A stretch of DNA of 5,166 nt, taken from contig NZOA01000039.1 in NCBI GenBank assembly GCA_002695115.1, forward strand, positions 1 to 5,166. The letters run 5' to 3'. The DNA comes from Planctomycetota bacterium (lineage in GTDB: Bacteria; Planctomycetota; UBA8108). Under the pieces are notes generated by a model. That model had not been told where the DNA came from. It ran no database searches and worked only from the letters and a program-made list of their open reading frames with translations. The position numbers and the translations under genes are program-made. Shown here in pieces: positions 1-5,166 of the stretch (position 1 is its first letter; each line of letters begins with the position of its first letter).

Positions 1-1850
1 AGGCCAGCTCCATCGGTTGCCAGCCAGAGATTACACTCATTATCTGATTCAATAAGTCTGATGGCGGCTTTTGCTCCGGATTTCGCCAGCGAATACCGGG
101 TTATATGGTCTTCCTCGCACCTGATGAGTCCTTCTCCCCAACTGCCAAGCCAGAGGACTCCATCGTCCGATTGGTGGAAGGTGGTCAGGTACGTGGGGGC
201 TACTTTGGCGCGTGTGACGTACGAATTGAGGATTTCTCCACCAAGAAGTCGAAATCCATCATGACTTAAATATCCAAGGCGGTTATTTGAGTCTGCTAGG
301 ATTAAGACATTCTTGTCTTTTTCATCGATATCAAACAGTCGGAGACTATTCATTCCTGGTTTGGGTAGGATTGGATCCGAGAAAGTTCCTTCTTTCAATG
401 TGACGATTACGCCATCATTGGATGTAATCCATTTTTCCCCAGAGGCGCCAATGCCTACGTTTCGGCAATCGGGGCTACCAAGGTGTTCTTCGACATTTAT
501 TGAAGCAAAAGTCTGGCCGTTGTAGCCACTGACGCCACCGCCATCTGTGGCGAAGTAAATGAACTCTTCGTTGTCTTCTTTGGTGACGGTGGCACTCCAT
601 ATCCGCTGGTGGGAGAGTCCATCGATGGGGAGGAAATGTTTCCAGTCACCACGGAAGAAACGGGACAGGCGTACGGTAAGGCCTTGCTGATCAGGGTAAT
701 CTGTTTCCAACGTCGATTTGAAAGTCCGAGCGTTTTCGGGATCAGGCGTGGTTGTCTCCTGGTCCACATAGTAGGCGTACCCACTAGGTACTTGGAAACG
801 CAGCTTCCATTCACCGGGCATGGGGTTCTTGAAATTGAAGTGGCCATGCCTGTTGGTCAAATTCGATGCGACGATATTTTCTTCCCCAGTTTTTTCATCA
901 ATACTGAGCAATTGGGCGACCATGGCGTTATGAGGTGTGTGTCCATCGAGCATAACCACATAGCCTGAAACAGCAGACCTCTTCCTCAGTTGGGCATCAA
1001 CGATTACGACTCCCTCATTTTCTTCGGATGGTTTCAGCCCCATATGCCAGGTTCCTTGCTGGGCAGTCTGATTCCAGATAACGACATCGAATGGACCTTC
1101 ATCTGAAATGATGTCCCAGTTGATAAAACCGCCTGAGCCTGTATTACCTTCCCAGAGTGGTTTGGTCCCACGCATAATCATCGCCCAGGAGTTTTTGGCT
1201 ATGTCATTGTTCTCAAGAGAGAGCTGTCCTGAGAAGAGTAGTTTTCTTTCTCCAGTGGGTTTGATTTGATCCGTGATTCGTACCGACATTCCGAAAGTGT
1301 TCGGTCTGTTCCTGATCTTGAAAAGGAGACGATTTACTCCGGGTTTCAGGTTCGCATCGAAGAGATCGAGATCCTTGTAGATCGGACGATTATTTTCATA
1401 AGAATAAATCAACTCTCCGTTCAGCAAGACGGCAGCTTCATCATCACTACGAAAATGGAAAGTGACATTCCGTCCGGATTCGCTGTGGACCTCGGTATAT
1501 GCATAGGCAGTGGCGAATTGGATCGGTTGTCCCCCGGCCTCTATGAAATCGATCAATGGACTCTCGGTATGGAATTTTTTCCACGCGAGGATGTCGCCAG
1601 TGGCAGTCGTAACCGTTTCACCTTCTTTGGGGGCCAATTCCTCTTCCGAAAGGTTGGGTTTCTCCGACAGCGACTTCGATTTAAAAGGTCCCAGCACCAG
1701 AAAATCTCTGAGATAGTCCTCGGCTGAGTATTCACCCTGGGCGGACAGGAGTGACTGGAAGAGACCTGAGAAGATCAGCGCCAGCGCGAGGGCGCGGAGG
1801 GGCAAAAGCATGTTTCGACCTGTTTGATGGAAAGTTGAATTGCGTTTCAT
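1..1850 (-). CDS. Secreted N-terminal part of a two-component beta-propeller sensor protein (partial, runs off the window)
   Basis: The frame is open without a stop from the start codon to the window edge (616 codons seen), so the C-terminus is missing. The ATG at 1850 has AGGA about 10 bases upstream. An in-frame ATG at 1811 (AGGT, spacing 6) is an alternative start and gives a more compact signal peptide (MLLPLRALALALIFSGL, cleavage near LLSAQ). Residues about 43-200 look like a PA14-like or carbohydrate-binding beta-sandwich (FLVLGPF near the start, then FHFRSDDEAAVLLNGELIY). Residues about 285-375 resemble a carboxypeptidase-regulatory-like fold (SGYVVMLDGHTPHNAMV, later TNRHGHFNF). From about 400 on, blades of a two-component-regulator propeller appear (YFATDGGGVSGYNG, then DDGVLWLGSWGEGLIR, then NLWLATDGAG). 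Such propellers usually form the periplasmic sensor of hybrid histidine kinases, so a kinase C-terminus is inferred, not seen; a cyclase or other effector end is possible. The receiver gene 25 bases upstream supports a signalling role. Codon use is more AT-rich than in the genes to the right. Confidence 0.85.
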   Translation of the reverse strand, partial: MKRNSTFHQTGRNMLLPLRALALALIFSGLFQSLLSAQGEYSAEDYLRDFLVLGPFKSKSLSEKPNLSEEELAPKEGETVTTATGDILAWKKFHTESPLIDFIEAGGQPIQFATAYAYTEVHSESGRNVTFHFRSDDEAAVLLNGELIYSYENNRPIYKDLDLFDANLKPGVNRLLFKIRNRPNTFGMSVRITDQIKPTGERKLLFSGQLSLENNDIAKNSWAMIMRGTKPLWEGNTGSGGFINWDIISDEGPFDVVIWNQTAQQGTWHMGLKPSEENEGVVIVDAQLRKRSAVSGYVVMLDGHTPHNAMVAQLLSIDEKTGEENIVASNLTNRHGHFNFKNPMPGEWKLRFQVPSGYAYYVDQETTTPDPENARTFKSTLETDYPDQQGLTVRLSRFFRGDWKHFLPIDGLSHQRIWSATVTKEDNEEFIYFATDGGGVSGYNGQTFASINVEEHLGSPDCRNVGIGASGEKWITSNDGVIVTLKEGTFSDPILPKPGMNSLRLFDIDEKDKNVLILADSNNRLGYLSHDGFRLLGGEILNSYVTRAKVAPTYLTTFHQSDDGVLWLGSWGEGLIRCEEDHITRYSLAKSGAKAAIRLIESDNECNLWLATDGAG

Positions 1851-1875
1851 TGGTTTCGATTCCTGTAAGAAAGAC

Positions 1876-2250
1876 TCACTCGGCCGTTCCGGCCAGCAGG
1901 GCCTCGATTTTCCCCAGCAGGCGAGGCAACTCGACCGGCTTGGTGTCGTAGTCGTCGCAGCCGGCCTCGATGGCTTTTTTCTGGTCACCGGTCATGGCAT
2001 GGGCGGTCAGGGCGATCACCGGGATGCCGCTGGTGTCTTCGTTCGCCTTGATCTGCCGGGTCGCCTCCCAGCCGTCGAGGATCGGGAGGTTCAGGTCCAT
2101 CAGGATGATGTCCGGCTTCTCGCTGGAGGCCTTCTCGACGCCTTCGGCGCCGTCAACAGCGATAGCCACCTCGTGTTCACGGCGCTCGAGGCGGCGTTTG
2201 AGCATGTCGCGGTTCAGTTCGTTGTCTTCGACCAGCAGGATTTTCGCCAT
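1876..2250 (-). CDS. Single-domain response regulator (receiver only, DivK/CheY-like)
   Basis: This complete 124-residue protein is one receiver domain with no output domain. All hallmark residues are visible: acidic pair E8-D9 (ILLVEDNELN), phosphoacceptor D52 (ILMDLNLPILDG), switch residue T82 (IALTAHAM) and K104 (DTKP). The ALTAHAM and DNELNRDML patterns are typical of DivK-like receivers and of receivers that accept phosphate from hybrid histidine kinases. The product is expected to be cytoplasmic and to act by phosphorylation-dependent protein contact, because it has no DNA-binding domain. The start at 2250 is preceded by a weak purine stretch (AAAGAGAA, about 10 bases away). It stops with TGA only 25 bases before the propeller gene, so the two are probably co-transcribed and may share a phosphorelay; that link is inferred from position. 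Confidence 0.95.
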   Translation of the reverse strand: MAKILLVEDNELNRDMLKRRLERREHEVAIAVDGAEGVEKASSEKPDIILMDLNLPILDGWEATRQIKANEDTSGIPVIALTAHAMTGDQKKAIEAGCDDYDTKPVELPRLLGKIEALLAGTAE

Positions 2251-2351
2251 GGTGGGGATTCTCTTTAGCTATCGGTACGGAAGGGAGTTGTGTCACTTAA
2301 AGCGGAGGCCCGGGGACCTGACCCGTTGGTCGCTCAAAGGCCTTCAGGACC

Positions 2352-2376
2352 AAACAGTTTCGCCCTAAACAGTTTC
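2352..2376. repeat. Tandem 10-base near-palindrome in the gap before the response regulator
   Basis: AAACAGTTTC occurs at 2352-2361 and again at 2367-2376, a start-to-start distance of 15 bases. Each copy contains a short dyad (AAAC/GTTT). The pair lies about 100-125 bases upstream of the response-regulator start codon in the 161-base gap 2251-2411. A TTGACT resembling a -35 box (minus strand, 2384-2379) lies beside it, but I see no convincing -10 box at the right spacing. It could be a regulator binding site for the receiver/propeller operon; the function is a guess. The rest of this gap shows no gene and no clear intrinsic terminator for the upstream esterase. Confidence 0.4.
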
Positions 2377-2411
2377 TGAGTCAATGCCCCAGGTTATTGC
2401 GGGAGATGGGC

Positions 2412-3647
2412 TCAGGGTGTTTTCAGGTGCTTGTCGGCGAAGTCGAGGTAGGCCTTCCAGTCGAAGGCCGTGACGTCGTGTCCGCCGCTTCGGATGTGGT
2501 AGCCGATGCGGCCCATCGAGGGCTTGTCGATGGGGGGCATCCTGTCGGCGGGGAGTCCCTCGGTGCCCAGCAGCCGGTAGACCGGGTCGGCGTTTTTCGC
2601 CGAGAGGTACTCGCCACGGGGGTCTGCCCAGCGGTCCTTCGCCGCGCTGGCGACGTAGACCGGGCGCGGGGCCATCAGAGCGATGAGCATGTGCTGGTCA
2701 ACCGGCAGGTCGCTCTCGCGGCCGTTGTATTTGTTGAAATTGTCGCAGAACCAATGGGGGAAGCTGGTGTTGATTCGCTTGACGGTCTCGCCGAAGGCTC
2801 TGCGGCTCAGCGCGGCGCCGCCGCAGCCAGAGTCGTTGGAGATGACCAGGGCGAAGCGCTCGTCTTCCGCTCCGGCCCAGAGCGAGGTCTTTCCGAGGCG
2901 TGAATGCCCGATGACGGCGACCCGCTTGTGATCGATCTCGTCGATCGTCTCGAAATAGTCCAGCGCCCGGCTCAGGCCCCAGCCCCAGGCGGCGATCGAG
3001 CCCCAGCCATCGGCGGGGATCTTGTCCGCGGGACCGTAGACCTTGTGGATGCCGCGCGAGAAGGCGTTGCGTTTGTCGTCGGGTTCGATGTCGCCGTACC
3101 AGATGGTGGCGAGCGCATAACCGCGACCAACGATCATGTCCGCCTGCCAGCGTCCGGCGCTCCCGCCCCTGTCGGATTCCTTGTCGCCCTTGCGAAGGGT
3201 GATTCCGGGGTCCTTTGAGATGGTCGGATTGCCCCTGAAGTTGAGGCCGAGGAAGGTGGGCACCGGGCCCCTGTCCTTCGCGGGCAGGTACAACAGCATG
3301 TTCATGGCCGGGCCGTTTTCGGCGGCGGTGAAGTGGACCCTCACCTCGCGGCGGCTGGCCTTGCCGCCGAGAGCCGGCTCGTCTTTCCTGGTTACCTCGA
3401 AGCGCAGCGCTTCGGGGCGTCCTGGTCTTCGACCGTAGACCTCGCTGCGAAACAGCTCGAGTACTTCGTCGCGGCGCTTTTTCTTCCAGGTCGCTGCGTC
3501 CTTGACCGGGCTTCCATCATTGAGCTGCAGCAGTGGCGGCAGCTTGTAGGCAGGCACCTTGGATTCGTCGTAGTTGAACTGGGCCATGAGCGTGCTGCAG
3601 GAAAGGATTGAGACAAGTACTGCAGTTAGAATTCCACAAGGTCGCAT
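2412..3647 (-). CDS. Secreted CE15-type glucuronoyl esterase-like alpha/beta hydrolase (often annotated acetylxylan esterase)
   Basis: This complete 411-residue protein starts with a signal peptide (residues 1-22, likely cleavage after TLMA), so it is exported. The alpha/beta-hydrolase core carries the CE15 nucleophile motif GHSRLGK with S249, then the family-typical NDSGCGGAAL (271-280), the HWFCDNF/KYNGRESDLPVDQH region (298-319), and the catalytic-type H390 in RSGGHDVT. The acid could be D272 (23 residues after the serine, where fungal CE15 enzymes have Glu) or D338 in AAKDRWADP (the usual hydrolase position). CE15 enzymes cleave ester bonds between glucuronic acid on xylan and lignin alcohols; related bacterial proteins are often labelled acetylxylan esterases. 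The start is supported by GGAG 9 bases upstream. It lies 50 bases after the candidate selenoprotein gene and may be co-transcribed with it. The family call is strong; the exact substrate is not readable here. Confidence 0.9.
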   Translation of the reverse strand: MRPCGILTAVLVSILSCSTLMAQFNYDESKVPAYKLPPLLQLNDGSPVKDAATWKKKRRDEVLELFRSEVYGRRPGRPEALRFEVTRKDEPALGGKASRREVRVHFTAAENGPAMNMLLYLPAKDRGPVPTFLGLNFRGNPTISKDPGITLRKGDKESDRGGSAGRWQADMIVGRGYALATIWYGDIEPDDKRNAFSRGIHKVYGPADKIPADGWGSIAAWGWGLSRALDYFETIDEIDHKRVAVIGHSRLGKTSLWAGAEDERFALVISNDSGCGGAALSRRAFGETVKRINTSFPHWFCDNFNKYNGRESDLPVDQHMLIALMAPRPVYVASAAKDRWADPRGEYLSAKNADPVYRLLGTEGLPADRMPPIDKPSMGRIGYHIRSGGHDVTAFDWKAYLDFADKHLKTP

Positions 3648-3653
3648 TTTGAC

Positions 3654-3675
3654 TGTCTCCAGTTGATGTCTCCAG
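3654..3675 (-). promoter_or_regulatory. Duplicated Shine-Dalgarno-like segment before the esterase gene
   Basis: On the minus strand CTGGAGACA occurs twice, at 3675-3667 and 3662-3654, 13 bases apart. The copy nearer the gene places GGAG 9 bases before the ATG at 3647 and is the likely ribosome binding site. The second copy may be a chance duplication or a standby site. Confidence 0.45.
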
Positions 3676-3679
3676 GCGC

Positions 3680-3699
3680 AGGCCGGTGGAATCCGGCCT
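3680..3699 (-). other. Perfect 7-bp hairpin overlapping the TAG stop of the extended cytochrome-like gene
   Basis: On the minus strand AGGCCGG (3699-3693), loop ATTCCA and CCGGCCT (3686-3680) form a perfect GC-rich stem of 7 bp. The stem begins inside the TAG stop codon at 3700-3698. No T-run follows, so it is not a textbook intrinsic terminator. It could be a processing or mRNA-stability structure, or could attenuate transcription into the esterase. Its position marks the end of the long frame at 3698, not the TGA at 3820-3818. Confidence 0.5.
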
Positions 3700-4633
3700 A
3701 TTTCCCGATCCGGCTGATACGTTTTCCGACGACCTCGAACGGCAACTCTTTCGGGAGCGTCAGCTCAAAACGGTTTGCGTTGTCAAGGAGCCTCTCCGAG
3801 ACCCAGCCTCCCCCTCCTCAACCGTACTTCATGGTGCCGGAGGCCAGTTCCGTGTTCTTATTGTCGAGAACGCGGTAGGAGATGGGAATCCGTTTTCCCG
3901 AACGATAGATCGACAAACCGATGCGGCGGGCGGCCTTCAGAAGATCTCCGTGACGCCCTCCAGCGCTGTCGCCGCTGAACATCATGCTGCCACGCAGCTT
4001 TCCGGCCTGCGCCGCGGCGTTTGTGGAAAGATGAATCCTCGGATCGATCTCGACCCTGAGCGGCTTGCCGGCGGTGACCTGGAGCTTCCTGTGTCCGTGA
4101 GAGGTCGCCGAGAGAAACCATTTCTTTCCGTGCTCGTCTGTGCGGGCAATCCTGTAGCCGGTGATGGTGTAGTGTCCCGGGGGCAGGGCCCGCCGGCGGT
4201 CCTTGTCACTGGATTTCCATTCGAGGCGGTAGACTTTTTTCTTCGGGCCTCTCAGGAACAATTCGCCGTCCGCTATGGTGCTGGAGACATAGCTCGCTTT
4301 TCGGCCTTCCGTTCCGGCGTCTCTCGCCGGGGCCGAGGAGATCCGGATGGGTGCATGAAGTTTTCTGGAACCCAGGAGGTTGATGAGGGCCCGCCGGGCC
4401 CCGGGGGGAGTCCCCGTTCAGGCGGTCCGGTTGACCTGGTCCAGCCAGGCCCGGTCAAACGCGCTTCCGGGGTCCGGCACCGTGTGGCAGTGATTGCATT
4501 TGTTTCTGAAGGTAGCCTCCACTCTTTTCGGACTCCAGTCTTCGCCCCGGGCCGGGCCACTCCAGCCCAGGAGGGCGAGGAATAAAAGTGCCGCGAGGGT
4601 GGAGTCCATGTTGTTAAGGAGACGGATTCTCAT
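3698..4633 (-). CDS. Candidate selenoprotein: secreted c-type-cytochrome-like protein with two in-frame TGA codons
   Basis: The frame runs 311 residues from ATG 4633 (GAGG about 10 bases upstream) to TAG 3700-3698 and contains TGA at residues 72 (4420-4418) and 272 (3820-3818). Residues 1-30 are a signal peptide (hydrophobic LAALLFLALLGW, likely cleavage near ARG-ED), so the protein is exported. CNHCH at 46-50 is a heme-c attachment motif. Residues about 113-270 are a beta-rich domain of unknown function (e.g. VYRLEWKSS, LPPGHYTITGYRI, KKWFLSATSHGHRK). The text continues sensibly across both TGAs: NRTA-[TGA]-TGTPPGARRALINLLG and GTMKYG-[TGA]-GGGGWVSERLL, then FELTLPKELPFEVVGKRI. No in-frame ATG occurs between residue 72 and M217, and only a TTG without a good ribosome site (residue 125) could start the middle part. 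Stopping at residue 71 would leave too little for a cytochrome fold. Selenocysteine insertion is the favoured inference; a two-nonsense pseudogene, other recoding or sequence error are the alternatives. I do not recognise a named family. Confidence 0.65.
3787..3811 (-). promoter_or_regulatory. Possible SECIS-like stem-loop after the second in-frame TGA (weak)
   Basis: Downstream of TGA 3820-3818 the minus-strand RNA can pair GGAG (3811-3808) with CUCC (3790-3787), extended by C-G and U·G pairs around a bulged G. An inner 3-bp stem UCU/AGA closes a CGG loop 19 bases after the TGA. The geometry is within what I know of bacterial SECIS elements (apical loop roughly 16-37 bases after UGA, G among the first two loop bases), but the stem is irregular and the region is G-rich, so chance pairing is likely enough to keep confidence low. 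Confidence 0.25.
4387..4401 (-). promoter_or_regulatory. Possible SECIS-like stem-loop after the first in-frame TGA
   Basis: GGGCCC (4401-4396), loop GGC and GGGCCC (4392-4387) form a perfect 6-bp stem on the minus strand. The apical loop begins 22 bases after TGA 4420-4418 and starts with G, which fits the general bacterial SECIS layout. A competing hairpin, GGGG-ACT-CCCC, sits closer to the TGA. The segment is very GC-rich and GGGCCC is self-complementary, so a stem could arise by chance. It is compatible with selenocysteine insertion but does not prove it. Confidence 0.35.
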
Positions 4634-4665
4634 GTCGATTTAACCTCGGCCTGCAGGGGCGCGTA

Positions 4666-4710
4666 GTTGACGCTCCACCCATCTGAGCCTGCGGAGGCAG
4701 GACAGTCAAC
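4666..4710. repeat. Nested inverted repeat in the gap between the UroD-like and cytochrome-like genes
   Basis: The outer arms are GTTGAC at 4666-4671 and GTCAAC at 4705-4710. Inside lies a 5-bp hairpin, CCTGC (4688-4692), loop GGAG, GCAGG (4697-4701). There is no T-run on either side, so it is not an ordinary terminator. The 86-base gap 4634-4719 could hold a dispersed intergenic (REP-like) repeat or a structured leader for the cytochrome-like gene. I cannot choose between these from one copy. Confidence 0.4.
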
Positions 4711-4719
4711 AGCGCTTTT

Positions 4720-5166
4720 TCACGGCTTGAATTTCCTGCAGAGCTCGACCATTCGTTTGAGATTGTCCGGCGGGGTCGGGGGGGCGACCGAGCAGGCCGA
4801 GGAGAGGATGAAGCCCTTCATGTTTTCAGCCGCAGCAAGGATCCTGCCGATGTCTTCATCTATTTTCCTGCTGTCACCCCGCAGGAGCGTGTTGACCGGA
4901 TCGACGTTTCCCTTGATGAAGATCTTGTCCCTGAGCATCTCGACGGCCTCGTTGATGTCTACATCTCCGAGCGGAGGCGGATCGAGGCACTCGATACCGG
5001 TGACGCCGGCCCCGCAGAGGAGATCGAGACGGTCGCCGATGGCCCCACAGGTATGGGTATAGACCGCCGCGCCCTCCGCCTTCACGGCGGCGGCGATGCG
5101 GGCCTCGTAAGGCTGGATGAAGTCGCAGTACATCTCGCGGCTCAGGAACGCGTTGCCGGCGAAGGG
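4720..5166 (-). CDS. Uroporphyrinogen decarboxylase-like (UroD/MtaA family) protein, C-terminal part only
   Basis: The frame is open from the window edge (PFAGNAFLSREMYCDFI) to TGA at 4722-4720, giving 148 C-terminal residues; the N-terminus lies outside the window, so the internal Met at 5133 is not the start. The visible part matches the C-terminal half of the UroD (PF01208-type) barrel: QPYEARIAAAVKAEGA, then THTCGAIGDRLDLLCGAG, IECLDPPPLGDVDI, IFIKGNVDPVNTLL, and FILSSACSVAPPTPPDNL near the end. The HTCG motif followed by a distant Cys in SSACSVAP matches the His-X-Cys...Cys zinc site of MtaA/CmuA-type corrinoid-dependent methyltransferases, not the true heme-pathway enzyme. A methyl transfer role in the cytoplasm is therefore more likely than porphyrin decarboxylation, but the substrate is unknown. 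It is 86 bases upstream of the cytochrome-like gene and may be co-transcribed with it. Confidence 0.88.
   Translation of the reverse strand, partial: PFAGNAFLSREMYCDFIQPYEARIAAAVKAEGAAVYTHTCGAIGDRLDLLCGAGVTGIECLDPPPLGDVDINEAVEMLRDKIFIKGNVDPVNTLLRGDSRKIDEDIGRILAAAENMKGFILSSACSVAPPTPPDNLKRMVELCRKFKP

Noticed and set aside
609..968. Plus-strand open frames over the sensor gene (including 1266-1727)
   Set aside because: They lie opposite a continuous 616-codon minus frame with clear propeller motifs, and the plus products show no domain.
2412..3647. TGA as a tryptophan or general sense codon in this organism
   Set aside because: The receiver, esterase and UroD-like genes all end sensibly at TGA, so a genome-wide reassignment is unlikely. 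Recoding would have to be specific to the cytochrome-like gene.
3818..4261. Stand-alone 147-residue gene beginning at TTG 4261
   Set aside because: It is in the same frame as the cytochrome-like start, has no good ribosome site, and the protein-like sequence extends upstream past the TTG to the TGA. It is better read as the middle of one gene.
4273..4560. 95-residue minus-strand open frame
   Set aside because: It is a shifted frame within the cytochrome-like gene, rich in Pro/Arg/Gly as expected for a shadow in GC-rich DNA, with no recognisable motif.
3686..4585. 299-codon open frame on the plus strand
   Set aside because: It is the codon-aligned mirror of the minus-strand cytochrome-like frame, which has a signal peptide, CNHCH and a ribosome site. 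The plus product shows no recognisable domain.
4630..4722. Possible readthrough of the UroD-like gene's TGA (29 further codons to a TGA overlapping the next ATG)
   Set aside because: The UroD family normally ends about here (VELCRKFKP), the tail does not look like protein, and the gap contains an inverted repeat. TGA is taken as the true stop. It is also a reminder that short open readthrough can occur by chance in GC-rich DNA.

Overview
The window reads as a stretch of a high-GC bacterial chromosome, probably from the Planctomycetes/Verrucomicrobia (PVC) group or a similar environmental lineage. This is inferred from the gene mix: a secreted CE15-type esterase, a secreted c-type-cytochrome-like protein with a beta-rich tail, a UroD-like methyltransferase, and a two-component propeller sensor beside a lone receiver. 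All supported genes lie on the minus strand, so transcription runs from high to low coordinates. No RNA gene, insertion sequence, CRISPR array or replication origin was seen.

Right side (5166 to 2412, in transcription order). A UroD/MtaA-family protein enters from beyond the window and ends at 4720. An 86-base gap with an inverted repeat follows. Next is the most interesting locus, 4633 to 3698. It encodes a signal peptide, a CNHCH heme-c motif and a long beta-rich region, but the single reading frame is interrupted by two in-frame TGA codons (residues 72 and 272) before it ends at TAG. Protein-like sequence continues across both TGAs, no usable start or ribosome site follows either one, and stem-loops resembling bacterial SECIS elements lie just downstream of each. 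The best reading is an undescribed two-selenocysteine secreted cytochrome-like protein; a pseudogene or sequence error remains possible. After a strong hairpin on the TAG stop, a secreted CE15 glucuronoyl-esterase-like enzyme starts at 3647 with a good ribosome site.

Left side (2411 to 1). A 161-base gap contains a tandem near-palindrome and perhaps a promoter. It is followed by a single-domain DivK-like response regulator (2250 to 1876). After 25 bases comes the N-terminal part of a large secreted or membrane-anchored sensor with a two-component beta-propeller (1850, running off the window at 1). These two probably form a signalling operon, and the sensor gene is visibly more AT-rich than the genes to the right.

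How the genes cooperate is only inference. The receiver and propeller protein plausibly form one signalling pathway, perhaps sensing polysaccharide fragments as related propeller sensors do. The UroD-like protein, candidate selenoprotein and esterase are co-directional and closely spaced, so they may be co-transcribed, but nothing in the sequence shows a shared pathway.
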